Source of the DNA: Virgibacillus litoralis
GTDB lineage: Bacteria; Bacillota; Bacilli; Bacillales; Amphibacillaceae
Length of the DNA: 64,000 nt
NCBI RefSeq assembly: GCF_017873675.1
Contig: NZ_JAGGKK010000001.1
Location: forward strand, 372,001 to 436,000
Direction of reading: 5' to 3'
Made by a program: the position numbers and the translations under genes. The notes below the pieces were generated by a model. It saw only the letters and a list, made by a program, of their open reading frames with translations. It was not told the origin of the DNA and made no database searches. Shown here one piece after another: positions 24,903 to 33,124 of the stretch (the first letter of the stretch is position 1; every line of letters begins with the position of its first letter).

Positions 24903-25385
24903 TCAGACCGTTAAATCATTTTCTGATTTTAGATTAATAGCTGTTTGCAAAAGTCTTTGGAGCACAGCAGCAAAAACTGCAATCACCATTGAAGCAAAAA
25001 TAACGACCAATCCGATTATTATCCCTGGTGCGTCGTCAGCCTTTGTAAGAAGATATAAGAATGGCATCTCTACAACATACAAAATAATAATTATGATTGC
25101 ACAGTATTTTATAGTCTTTAAAGCCCTAACAGATAATTCCGAGAAAGCTTTGTTCCTGTCGATATAGCTTAAAAGTTTTAAAGTCTGATACAAAGCAATG
25201 AAAAACGGTATCATTGCAGCATACATTCCGATTAATACTGGATATTGCAAATTAGCCAGCTCAGGAGACTGCCAATATAGTGAATTTGGGTCAAACCTTG
25301 ACAACCCAAATATGCACACGGCAAGAACCGGAGTTCCTATTAGAAAAACAGCTATCTTTAAAAAGAGTGTTGATCCTCGTTTCAT
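24903..25385 (-). CDS. DUF2975 membrane protein
   Basis: A 160-residue protein with four hydrophobic helices: FLKIAVFLIGTPVLAVCIF, YPVLIGMYAAMIPFFIALY, IKYCAIIIIILYVVEMPFL and GIIIGLVVIFASMVIAVFAA. Between helices 2 and 3 lies the conserved IDRNKAFSELSVRALK. DUF2975 proteins are encoded with a YozG-type regulator, as here, and may sense a membrane signal. ATG 25385 follows GAGGTG; the frame to 25448 has no ribosome site. Confidence 0.85.
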   Translation of the reverse strand: MKRGSTLFLKIAVFLIGTPVLAVCIFGLSRFDPNSLYWQSPELANLQYPVLIGMYAAMIPFFIALYQTLKLLSYIDRNKAFSELSVRALKTIKYCAIIIIILYVVEMPFLYLLTKADDAPGIIIGLVVIFASMVIAVFAAVLQRLLQTAINLKSENDLTV

Positions 25386-25504
25386 AAAAAGCACCTCATT
25401 TAAATATATTAGTAATTCAATTTTAATACATAATTTATTGATTATCAATAAATAATTAATATTTATTAATATATTATTATCGTATTAAGTCGATTAACTT
25501 AAAA

Positions 25505-25531
25505 AAGCATTCCTTATTACTAAGAAATGCT
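25505..25531 (-). terminator. Intrinsic terminator
   Basis: AGCATTTCTTA/TAAGGAATGCT with a short loop; on the minus strand TTTTTT follows. It lies just after the small gene remnant at 25549-25690. Confidence 0.7.
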
Positions 25532-25548
25532 CCACAACTTTAAGCTAT

Positions 25549-25690
25549 TCAATTGTTCCTACGATACCTCAAAGGAATGTGATCTTCTCCAACTGCCCAA
25601 AAATAAATACCAGTCTTGTACCCGTTTGGCCCAATAAGCTTATTACTCTCTCTTCCACTTCAAGCAGCAATGACTGTTTCAGTGCTATTT
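25549..25690 (-). pseudogene. Gene remnant of unknown function
   Basis: A minus-strand frame ends KLIGPNGYKTGIYFWAVGED followed by HIPLRYRRNN and a stop. An upstream piece, ALKQSLLLEVEERVISLL, is in another frame. The peptide is not low-complexity and is followed by a terminator, so it looks like the 3' end of a decayed gene. I do not recognise the family. Confidence 0.4.
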
Positions 25691-25723
25691 CTAACAACTG
25701 TGGATATTTGTTTAAGTATAATA

Positions 25724-26419
25724 CTATTTTTTGTCGTCATTCTCGTTAACTTCTAACACATTATTAGAGTTAATTGCAATTCTATCGTTATTAGTTGTTA
25801 TAATTTCAAGGGGGTATACGGCAGCGAATTTATCTGAAAAAATCCATCTTCTTTTTGGTTGGGTAAGTATAATAAAAATTCCTTTTGAGTTATCTCCCAT
25901 AAAATTAAGTGATGTCGATTTGAGAGGTTCATTGTCTCTTTCATGAATCCCAATATCAATTAGCCTTTCACCTGCATCTATTGCATCATCTACTGTCAGA
26001 CCTATTTCACTAATGTTTAATACGCCCTTAGCAACTGAGAAAGGTTCCAACATTTCTCCAGATATAGAGTACCTTGATATGAACTCAACTATATTACCAG
26101 CAGGATCATAGAAGTATAGTGCATGTGCAGGAAAATGTGAAAAATCTGCTTCATCTTCGCCATCTTCTATGTTTAAACTAACTCTTTCTTTGACCCATGA
26201 TTTCGCTTCATCAAATTTATTAGACGGAATATTAAAAGCAAAGTGGTAATAGGGTTTACCCTTTACGTCTTCTGATGTAAATTCCAATTCACTTGAACCA
26301 ATTACAATTCGAAAACTATTTTCATCTTCATTAATTAAAGGGAACCCGAAGCTGTCAACATAGAACTTTCTCATTTCCGTTATACTTTCCGTATGTAAAG
26401 TTACTGATTTAATTTCCAT
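25724..26419 (-). CDS. Two-domain VOC (CppA-like) protein
   Basis: A 231-residue glyoxalase-fold protein. The N-terminal VOC unit (MEIKSVTLHTESITEMRKFYV ... ALYFYDPAGNIVEFISRY) has the usual metal-ligand positions, including E in NIVEFI. The second half (VLNISEIGLTVDDAIDAGERL) is a diverged unit. Two-domain proteins of this type include CppA-like and catechol-dioxygenase-like proteins; no reaction can be assigned. ATG 26419 follows AAAGGAG at 11 nt; the frame to 26467 is rejected. Confidence 0.75.
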   Translation of the reverse strand: MEIKSVTLHTESITEMRKFYVDSFGFPLINEDENSFRIVIGSSELEFTSEDVKGKPYYHFAFNIPSNKFDEAKSWVKERVSLNIEDGEDEADFSHFPAHALYFYDPAGNIVEFISRYSISGEMLEPFSVAKGVLNISEIGLTVDDAIDAGERLIDIGIHERDNEPLKSTSLNFMGDNSKGIFIILTQPKRRWIFSDKFAAVYPLEIITTNNDRIAINSNNVLEVNENDDKK

Positions 26420-26508
26420 TGTTTTAGCAGACTCCTTTAATAAGTTTTTAACGACCTGTATATGCAATGTAATACATTTATGCTAATAAATAAAATACTG
26501 AGTTTTAA

Positions 26509-26631
26509 TCACAAGATATAATAAATAGTTATATCATTACTGTCAATTGACCTCCTTTCTTTTCCTGCTAATCTTTTAATAAATCCGTCTCTCTCCATTC
26601 TTCCAAGCAAATTACTTACAGTTGCTCGTTC
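26509..26631 (-). pseudogene. MarR family regulator, C-terminal fragment
   Basis: A 40-codon fragment reads ERATVSNLLGRMERDGFIKR and continues LAGKERRSIDSND. This is the recognition helix and wing of a MarR-type winged helix. No start or N-terminal dimerisation helices are present. A Rep-B copy begins 26 bp upstream of the break (26657), so insertion or deletion linked to Rep-B may have removed the rest. The regulator is certainly non-functional as it stands. Confidence 0.6.
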
Positions 26632-26656
26632 AAGCTAAATTTTTTTCAGCCATACA

Positions 26657-26807
26657 TTAGAAAACTTGGCATTCGTTAAAGGGATTCTTATGAAAGCGTA
26701 TTTTGCTTTCTTAGAACCCCTTATACTCTGGAGTGCAAGCCTTTGGGCGAATTGCCTTAGTTGCACTTATGCAGTAAGAGGATTTATACTTTCTTATCTG
26801 CTAAAAA
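26657..26807 (+). repeat. Rep-B, long complete copy
   Basis: This 151-bp copy is the most complete one. It has the left arm TTAGAAAACTTGGCATTCG, the ~65-bp insert, GGGCGAATTGCC, CCTTAGTTGCACTTATGCAG and the right hairpin ending TTATCTGCTAAAAAA. The long frame of 65 codons on the plus strand across it has no ribosome site and is not a gene. The A-run at its right end is the U-tract of the minus-strand terminator at 26804-26834. Confidence 0.9.
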
Positions 26808-26834
26808 AGGACCAAAAAAATTGGTCCTTTTTCT
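26804..26834 (-). terminator. Intrinsic terminator
   Basis: AAAAGGACCAA/TTGGTCCTTTTT with an A-rich loop, T-rich on both sides. It ends the minus-strand GNAT gene, and Rep-B starts in its U-tract. Confidence 0.85.
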
Positions 26835-26843
26835 TGAATCATT

Positions 26844-27296
26844 TTAATCATTCACATATTTAATAACAGCCATTTCTTTACCAAACCTATCACCATTATC
26901 AATAAACCCCAAGCTGGAATATAAATTATGTGCTTCCTTATTTTCTGAATGATAACCCACCACAATTTTTTTCGCATTTGGTAATTTAGACATATCTGAA
27001 ATCATTAACTTAGTTGCTGCTTTTCCTATTCCCTTACCTTGAAAATTTTTATCAATCATAATTCTGAATACCCAATAGCCATCGAGTTCTTCTTTCTCAG
27101 TATTATACATTAAAAAACCAACTACTTTTTCTTCAAAATAGATTGCTAAAGGAATTAATGATGATTCGAACTTTGATTGAGCAATGGAAATAGCGTTTGA
27201 TTCAATATACTCTGATTGTTCTCTTGTTAATTCTAATTTACAACATTCATACCAGTTTTCTGTATTCAATTCTACTAATTTCACCTTATCTGTACT
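26844..27296 (-). CDS. GNAT acetyltransferase (diamine-type)
   Basis: A 150-residue acetyltransferase. VKLVELNTENWYECCKLELT opens it as in spermidine/diamine acetyltransferase-like GNATs. VFRIMIDKNFQGKGIGKAAT has the acetyl-CoA loop, and NKEAHNLYSSLGFIDNG is motif B. ATG 27296 follows AAAGGGG at 7 nt; the frame to 27338 is rejected. A short ORF with its own good ribosome site lies just upstream. Confidence 0.85.
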   Translation of the reverse strand, partial: STDKVKLVELNTENWYECCKLELTREQSEYIESNAISIAQSKFESSLIPLAIYFEEKVVGFLMYNTEKEELDGYWVFRIMIDKNFQGKGIGKAATKLMISDMSKLPNAKKIVVGYHSENKEAHNLYSSLGFIDNGDRFGKEMAVIKYVND

Positions 27297-27343
27297 CATA
27301 ACTTTTCCCCTTTCGTATTTCTGGGAAACGCTAAACAATATTG

Positions 27344-27400
27344 TTAATTAGGCGTTATCCTCTTAAAACCATTCACGATAAAAGTTCTTATGTTTGTCAT
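27344..27400 (-). CDS. Possible 18-residue leader peptide
   Basis: ATG at 27400 follows AAGGGAGG at 8 nt. The frame encodes MTNIRTFIVNGFKRITPN and stops 47 nt before the GNAT start. The position and strong ribosome site fit a translated leader that could control the GNAT gene by attenuation. I see no strong competing hairpins by eye. It might also be the start of a lost gene. Confidence 0.4.
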   Translation of the reverse strand: MTNIRTFIVNGFKRITPN

Positions 27401-27595
27401 AATAATCGCCTCCCTTAACAATATTGTCTATAAATTCTAAAACGAACTTTTGACTTTTAAATTATATCATACTTTTATAAAAATTCTGCTTAATTCTTGT
27501 TTAACAATTCTGCTACCTTACAAGCATAAGTAAGAGAAACTTACGAAAAACTCATTGATAACCTAGCTAATTCATCGAACCTTATTATACAATAC

Positions 27596-27636
27596 AAAAA
27601 GACCACCAAATCAGCCTTTAGTTCGATGGTCTTTTA
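27596..27636 (-). terminator. Intrinsic terminator
   Basis: AAAAGACCA (TC) paired with (GG) TGGTCTTTT around a ~17-nt loop, with T-tract on the minus strand. It follows the secreted-protein gene that stops at 27666. The gap 27401-27595 shows no gene. Confidence 0.75.
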
Positions 27637-27665
27637 CATTATGTTTATTTGCAGTACCTCAAAGT

Positions 27666-28022
27666 TCAATCTGCTATGACACCCTTGAAAACCATTCCTT
27701 GATCAAGGTCAATAACTTCGAGTACATTTGAACTTTTTACATAAACACTTTTATATTGTGCGTGCCCATCTTCATCTTTTAAAATAATAACTCGCATCTG
27801 TTTATTATCCTCGATGACTTGAGCCTGGTAATCATCTGAATCTACCTGTTCATCCAGTACAGTGAATTCAGGCAGCACTTCAACCTGATGACTTTTTTCG
27901 GAAACTTCAACATTCGCTTTTGACTTTTTTGTTTTATCTATTGGTGATACACCGGCATCGGTTATACTTCCTGCAGACAATATTAGCGCTCCTGCAGCTG
28001 TAGTCATAAATAGTGATTTCAT
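27666..28022 (-). CDS. Hypothetical secreted or membrane-anchored protein
   Basis: A 118-residue protein. The start MKSLFMTTAAGALILSAGSI looks like a signal peptide (K, then a hydrophobic run). The mature part is acidic and mixed: VEVLPEFTVLDEQVDSDDYQ and MRVIILKDEDGHAQYKSVYV. I do not recognise the family. AGGAGATAA precedes the ATG. It is a single gene with its own terminator. Confidence 0.6.
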   Translation of the reverse strand: MKSLFMTTAAGALILSAGSITDAGVSPIDKTKKSKANVEVSEKSHQVEVLPEFTVLDEQVDSDDYQAQVIEDNKQMRVIILKDEDGHAQYKSVYVKSSNVLEVIDLDQGMVFKGVIAD

Positions 28023-28177
28023 ATGTTTTATCTCCTCTTCTATTTGACTACTACCATCATAATAAAGAATTTTAAGAAAAGGCTTTGAAGAAAATTAGAA
28101 ATTGGTGAGAATTAGACAACAAATAGGTGACAAACATTTCCTTTTTGTTTCAAATCACCCTATTCGTTTCACACAAA

Positions 28178-29167
28178 TCACTTCTTCTTCTTTGCCAATT
28201 CATCACGATCGAGGGCCCTTGGGGGTTCTTCAAGCCACTGATTTTTGATCATAATGTTTGCTCCATCTTCTGCGTACTTAAGAATTTCATTTAATAGCCT
28301 ATTATAAGTAGCACCTAAATCCCTTCTCGGACTCATTGACATACTCGCTCCATAATAACCGACACTAAGTGCTATAAGACCAGTACTATAATACATCATT
28401 AATTTATCCGAAAATGTATATGTTGTAGAATCTGTAACAGTATCATCCATCTTTGCAGGAGCAGGCACATCATCCTCATGAAGAATGGATCCAAAAATTT
28501 CGCAATGTTTCTGAGATATTTCCTTACCTCTCATCAAAAACTTCCGTACATCCGTATTCTTCGCCACTTGACTAAATCCAATCATGGTAGCTGATCCCAA
28601 GGCATTTCGCTGATAATTACCAAACAAATTAACAATTTCTGATCCTGTCAATGGTCTTCTCTCTCCAAAGTATCCTGTTAAAAAGTTTTGGCTTTTTACA
28701 AAATCATAGCTTTCAGGTTTTGGTAAATATGGCATATGGATGTAAAGTCCTTTTGACTGCAGAACCGTTATCAACGTTTTAAGAAATCCAGTTTGTTCAT
28801 AAACACATTCTGAGAAGTAATTAAAAACATCCACCCTGCCAGCCATTGACAAGCTAATACTATATGCCTCCAATGCAATTTGTGCACCTTGATGCAGGTA
28901 ACGTAAGATATAGTCATCCGAATACAATTTCGGTGCATTGATGTCAACATCTTCAGTTGGTTTAAAACCATAAGGTATCGGATAATTGTCATTCGTAAAT
29001 ATTGCCCTTAATTTAATTAAATGGGATTGAGCTAAATCTAATGCCTGTTGTACAAGAGGTTGTACCTCACCATCAGAAACCTTCGCCAAAAAATATTGTA
29101 ATTTACATTCCAGCGCACTATCATTCATATAAGCTGCCCATAACTGTGTAATTTCCGATGAGGTCAA
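28178..29167 (-). CDS. DUF3231 protein
   Basis: A 329-residue helical protein with two CoatF-like bundles: SSEITQLWAAYMNDSALECK starts the first, and ERRPLTGSEIVNLFGNYQRN starts the second. FTYSDK-like FSDKLMMYYSTGLIALSVGY and the end WLEEPPRALDRDELAKKKK match the paralogue at 19754-20752 (FSDKLMMF..., WLERPPQTLDRNNL). Function unknown. AGGAGGTGTAAG precedes the ATG. Confidence 0.85.
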   Translation of the reverse strand: MTSSEITQLWAAYMNDSALECKLQYFLAKVSDGEVQPLVQQALDLAQSHLIKLRAIFTNDNYPIPYGFKPTEDVDINAPKLYSDDYILRYLHQGAQIALEAYSISLSMAGRVDVFNYFSECVYEQTGFLKTLITVLQSKGLYIHMPYLPKPESYDFVKSQNFLTGYFGERRPLTGSEIVNLFGNYQRNALGSATMIGFSQVAKNTDVRKFLMRGKEISQKHCEIFGSILHEDDVPAPAKMDDTVTDSTTYTFSDKLMMYYSTGLIALSVGYYGASMSMSPRRDLGATYNRLLNEILKYAEDGANIMIKNQWLEEPPRALDRDELAKKKK

Positions 29168-29256
29168 TTCCTGATTCTCGTTATTAATATCTTACACCTC
29201 CTAATAGTATAAATAATAATATTACTTTTTCCATATGAAGGGATTTTTATGTAATA

Positions 29257-29290
29257 CAAAAAACCAGCCCACAAGTTAATGAGCTGGTGA
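29257..29290 (-). terminator. Intrinsic terminator
   Basis: On the minus strand ACCAGCTCA/TGGGCTGGT is followed by TTTTTTG. It ends the UspA gene. Confidence 0.8.
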
Positions 29291-29302
29291 TACGTTAATA
29301 GT

Positions 29303-29737
29303 TTATTTAATTATTAAAATTGGACACTTAGCACGGTGGACAATATTTGTACTTACACTTCCCAGCAGAAGTTTTTTCACTCCACCAAGACCGCGACTGC
29401 CAACAATTATCAAATCAATCTCATGATCTTCAGCATATTCGCAAACCTTATCTCCCGCATTCCTCTGGTAATAATCTACCATTACATCCGTATACACGAC
29501 TATGTCTTCTGCTTCGAATTCTTCTTTAATAGTCTCCATCTCTGGACGAAAGCTCTCCGCTATTTCCATTTCAATATTACGTGCCATAGCGACATTTGTG
29601 TTTGGGCCAGCTTGGGTTACCACTGAAATAACATGAACCTCAGTCTCAGGAACTCCAGCAGCCTGTAATTTTGCTTCCTGAAGCGCTTCTTTACTCAGAT
29701 CAGAACCATCATAAGCTACGAGAATTCTTCTTTTCAT
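29303..29737 (-). CDS. Universal stress protein (UspA family)
   Basis: A 144-residue protein. MKRRILVAYDGSDLSKEALQ starts the UspA fold, and IIVGSRGLGGVKKLLLGSVS is the ATP-binding G-x2-G-x9-G(S/T) loop. It therefore belongs to the ATP-binding class. It acts in the cytosol under stress, exact role unknown. ATG 29737 follows GAAGGGGAG at 8 nt. Confidence 0.93.
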   Translation of the reverse strand: MKRRILVAYDGSDLSKEALQEAKLQAAGVPETEVHVISVVTQAGPNTNVAMARNIEMEIAESFRPEMETIKEEFEAEDIVVYTDVMVDYYQRNAGDKVCEYAEDHEIDLIIVGSRGLGGVKKLLLGSVSTNIVHRAKCPILIIK

Positions 29738-29913
29738 AACAAGCACTCCCCTTCACCATATTAGGAAGGATTCTCCCTACTTCAATTATATCAAATGTGA
29801 AAAAGTGAAAGTATATGTTATTTTCGAAAAGTTTAGCAATATTATGACGGTTGATTTCACAAAAAATCCTCTCTTAATAAGAGGTGACATCCTGCATCAA
29901 ATGTACAGCATTA

Positions 29914-30252
29914 TTAATTTACCAATCTGTTTAAAAGTACACTATGTTCCCCAAATCCCCGTGACAGAAAGGAAACATCATTTTCTATATTAACTAGCCG
30001 ATTATCCATTCTATCCATTCGTAGCTCGATAGCATCCATACGTTGCTCCAGACCAGTCATATGATGTTCCAGACCATCCATCCGCTGTTCCAAACCATCC
30101 ATTCGTTGCTCCATGCTATCCATGCGCTGTTCCACGCTATCTAATCTATTTTCTACCATATCTATTCGACTATTCACTTCTGCAAAACTCTCGTGCATTT
30201 CTTTAAACCCTTGACGTACAATACCTGCTAATTCATCCAGATTAATTGTCAT
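29914..30252 (-). CDS. Heptad-repeat coiled-coil protein
   Basis: A 112-residue protein made largely of 7-residue units (ENRLDSV, EQRMDSM, EQRMDGL and so on) from about residue 34 to 90. The pattern predicts a long parallel coiled coil. The unit EQRMD(G/S)(L/M) occurs at least six times. Similar proteins in Bacillus are unnamed. ATG 30252 has GAGGGCGG upstream. The DNA repeat may vary in copy number. Confidence 0.75.
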   Translation of the reverse strand: MTINLDELAGIVRQGFKEMHESFAEVNSRIDMVENRLDSVEQRMDSMEQRMDGLEQRMDGLEHHMTGLEQRMDAIELRMDRMDNRLVNIENDVSFLSRGFGEHSVLLNRLVN

Positions 30253-30505
30253 CACCGCCCTCTTGTTCTTGTAACTGATTATATCATATTTACTTAAGGT
30301 AATAGAAATGGTGAAAATTTCATTTTAGCCACCTTAAAAGCGAAAAAAACACTATAATCATGTAGGAGGTTTTGAGTTTCCCGATGAAATTCTTGAATCA
30401 AAATTAAAATTTAAACTTATTCTAGATACTGACATCTTATACTTCTATTAATAATATTTCGGTGCTATCATTAACCTATAAACAACTAAAAGGTCTGTGA
30501 TCCTA

Positions 30506-31234
30506 ATGCCCACACTAAACTACGGAACAACAACTATCAACTACATACGCTACAGCCAAAATCGTAAAGACCTGAAAATATCCGTTACTATTGTAAACGG
30601 GGTCGAAGTGTACTCACCTGATAATCTTGATGATGAAGATCTTAATGACTTACTTAAAAAGAAAGCACCCTGGATTCTTAATAAAATAAAAGAACTGAAT
30701 CAGGTTGAGGCATCTATTCAGCCGAAGGAATTTGTCAGTGGGGAAAAGCTTCCGTACCTAGGACGTAACTATCGCCTTAAAGTCCAACGCGAGCCTGTTA
30801 CGAATGCTGAGCTTTCCTTGTACCAAGGCAGGTTCATTGCAACCGTTCCAAAAAACTGGCAGCAAAGTCAGGTTCAAGAAACGTTAGAAAAGCAACTTAT
30901 CCAATGGTACCGCCAACATGGTGCTAAAAAACTGCAGGAACGAGTCCATCATTACCAAATGCTGATGGATGTCACACCAGAATCGGTGAATTTCCGCACG
31001 CAGCATAAACGTTGGGGAACATGTACGCCGGACGGTGATATTTATATCAACTGGCGGTTGATTATGGCCCCAGTAAAAGTATTAGATTATGTGGTTGTAC
31101 ATGAACTTGCACATCTTAAAGTTCAGGATCATTCAGCCGAATTCTGGAAAATAATTAAGTCCGTTATGCCAGACTATGAAAAACGAAAGGAATGGCTCCG
31201 TGTAAATGGCATGTCCCTGCATTGTGTCGGATGA
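30506..31234 (+). CDS. YgjP-like metallopeptidase (M48-type)
   Basis: A 242-residue protein of the YgjP/DUF45 family. VVVHELAHLKVQDHSAEFW has H199-E200-x-x-H203, the zinc motif, and a later E could be the third ligand. HKRWGTCTPDGDIYINWRL is the second conserved family block. It is usually a soluble metallopeptidase whose target is unknown. The start is ATG 30506 or GTG 30497; AAAAGG lies 12 or 3 nt away, so ATG is slightly better. Confidence 0.85.
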   Translation: MPTLNYGTTTINYIRYSQNRKDLKISVTIVNGVEVYSPDNLDDEDLNDLLKKKAPWILNKIKELNQVEASIQPKEFVSGEKLPYLGRNYRLKVQREPVTNAELSLYQGRFIATVPKNWQQSQVQETLEKQLIQWYRQHGAKKLQERVHHYQMLMDVTPESVNFRTQHKRWGTCTPDGDIYINWRLIMAPVKVLDYVVVHELAHLKVQDHSAEFWKIIKSVMPDYEKRKEWLRVNGMSLHCVG

Positions 31235-31240
31235 AAAATA

Positions 31241-31271
31241 GAGCATGATACCTCATTGGTGTCATGCTCTT
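31241..31271 (+). terminator. Terminator-like hairpin
   Basis: GAGCATGA(TA)CC paired with GG(TG)TCATGCTC, then TTAGCTTC. The tail is poor in T, so it is a weak terminator candidate for the YgjP-like gene. Confidence 0.55.
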
Positions 31272-31497
31272 AGCTTCGATATAAATTATTATTCCTTATC
31301 CGGATCTATTCCCCGAAAAATTTCATGAGAGGTTTCTGTATTTGCTTACTAACGTTACCATAATTAATTTTCCTTTCTTAAATTTTATAATAATTCAGTC
31401 TTAAGTCGTAGTTGAAATCGGTCCCAGTGTTATTAACTATTTACGTCATATACGTTAATGTTAGTTACTATAATAATTAACATGGGAGAGGGTATAT

Positions 31498-32541
31498 ATG
31501 GAAATTCCAAAACAAAAAGTCCAAAAAGTTTTCGGTGACGTTACAAAGAAAAAGCAAATACATGAATCTGTTCTTCTCATAGAAAACTCAAGTGGAGATG
31601 TTTCATACAGTCTTGGATATGGGGGCAGGGATGCAGATACACCATTCCTTATGGCAAGTATTACAAAGCTGTTCACAACCACTTGTATTTTTATTTTGAG
31701 AGATCAGAGAAAACTGTCACTTGACGATGAAATAACCAAATACTTAAAAAAAGATACAATAAGTAACCTTCATGTCTACAAAGGCCGAGAGTATTCTGAG
31801 CAACTCACACTCTCTGACTTATTATTTCAAACAAGTGGATTGCGGGATGCCATTGAGGAAGGCAGTAATGAGTCGAAAAAACGTGCTATCTATGAGGATG
31901 TGCTAACTGATTTTAATGAAACCATAAAAAATACGAAGAAAATCCAGCCACACTTTGCACCGGGGATGGGAAAAAGAGCTCATTACACAAACATAAACTT
32001 TGAAATCCTCGGTAAAATAATTGAAATCGTCACTCATTCACCGTTGGAAGATGTATTTAGACAATTTATCTTCGACCCTCTTGGGCTTAAAGATACTTAT
32101 CTCCCTCAAAATGAGGATGATTTTGTCCCGCATGTTTATTATAAGGACACTGCGCTCTACCGTCCAAAATTACTTAAAAGCAGTCGCGCGAGTGGCGGTT
32201 GTGTTTCTACGGCTCGTGAATTAATGGTATTTCTCAAGGCTTTCTTTAGAGGAAAGTTATTTAATAATAGTATATTTCATGAACTAAAAGTAAATAACAG
32301 GTTGCAGGCTTCTATGCTACCAATTCATTACGGTGCTGGATATATGAGAATTCCACTGAATGGTCTTGCTACACTTTTCATGGGAAAAGGTGAGTTAATT
32401 GGTCATTCTGGTTCAACAGGTTCCTTAGCATTTTACTATCCCGAAAAGGATTTGTTTTTTATTGGAGATGTCAATCAAATGGAAAACCCCGCAACTCCTG
32501 TACGGCTGGTGATGCGACTTGCCATGTCTATGAAATCATAA
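31498..32541 (+). CDS. Serine hydrolase (class C beta-lactamase/DD-peptidase fold)
   Basis: A 347-residue enzyme of the beta-lactamase-related family. S54-I-T-K57 in LMASITKLFT is the SxxK nucleophile, Y163-T-N165 is the YxN motif and GHSGSTGSL supplies the HSG equivalent of KTG. No signal peptide is seen, so it is likely an intracellular esterase/peptidase. No lactam-resistance role can be inferred. GAGAGGG precedes the ATG. Confidence 0.88.
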   Translation: MEIPKQKVQKVFGDVTKKKQIHESVLLIENSSGDVSYSLGYGGRDADTPFLMASITKLFTTTCIFILRDQRKLSLDDEITKYLKKDTISNLHVYKGREYSEQLTLSDLLFQTSGLRDAIEEGSNESKKRAIYEDVLTDFNETIKNTKKIQPHFAPGMGKRAHYTNINFEILGKIIEIVTHSPLEDVFRQFIFDPLGLKDTYLPQNEDDFVPHVYYKDTALYRPKLLKSSRASGGCVSTARELMVFLKAFFRGKLFNNSIFHELKVNNRLQASMLPIHYGAGYMRIPLNGLATLFMGKGELIGHSGSTGSLAFYYPEKDLFFIGDVNQMENPATPVRLVMRLAMSMKS

Positions 32542-32737
32542 AAATTAAAGTACTTTCGAATAACGGGGGCTAATCAGGAATAAGGATTAACGGCCAAACC
32601 GAAAAGGGCCAGATTTCTGAATGTTATAAAATTGGTTTTCTAGTAAATTAGTTCATACTTTCTCTTTATTTTACTCTTATATTTTATTAGAATCCGTTTC
32701 TTCATATAAAACCCTTGATAATTAAGGTTTTGTAAAA

Positions 32738-32986
32738 CTACCTGTGATTTTGATTTTTGTTATCCGCCCCGTTATTTTTCATTCTTTTATACAACACGTA
32801 AATCGCATTGCCAGCCACCAATAATACAGAGCCGGTCAAGCCCCCGTATATAGAAGGTAGATGGGGCACATCAGGCAGAAATATGAGTTGACTTCCAATA
32901 CTAACCCCGATGAATGCCGCTACAGCCATTATGCTCAGTCCCCATTCAGAATCCTTAAGTTTCTTCTTTTTTTTCATTTTATTCAT
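32738..32986 (-). CDS. Small two-helix membrane protein
   Basis: An 82-residue protein. A lysine-rich start (MNKMKKKKKLKDSEWGLSIM) is followed by two hydrophobic segments, about 17-35 and 45-65, then a basic, Asn-rich tail. ATG 32986 follows GGAAGGG closely. The frame open to 33085 has no ribosome site. A partial Rep-B copy lies about 50 bp upstream. I do not recognise the family. Confidence 0.5.
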   Translation of the reverse strand: MNKMKKKKKLKDSEWGLSIMAVAAFIGVSIGSQLIFLPDVPHLPSIYGGLTGSVLLVAGNAIYVLYKRMKNNGADNKNQNHR

Positions 32987-33032
32987 ACTCCCTTCCTTGA
33001 ATTTTTTCATATATAACCGGAGCTTTCCTATA

Positions 33033-33084
33033 TTAGAAAACTTGGCATTCGCCAAGATTTCTATTAGTTGAAGGAATGCAAGCA
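33033..33084 (+). repeat. Rep-B, partial copy (left part)
   Basis: TTAGAAAACTTGGCATTCGC CAAG matches the left arm of the short form and is followed by a degenerate TTAGTTGAAGGAATGCAAG. The right hairpin is missing. Confidence 0.65.
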
Positions 33085-33124
33085 ACCTTTAAACATTTAA
33101 GATAAAGTCTTTCGAATTTGTAAC

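Noticed and set aside
26666-26863. 65-codon plus-strand frame inside Rep-B
   Set aside because: It runs across the repeat and its right hairpin, has no ribosome site, and part of it is a terminator.
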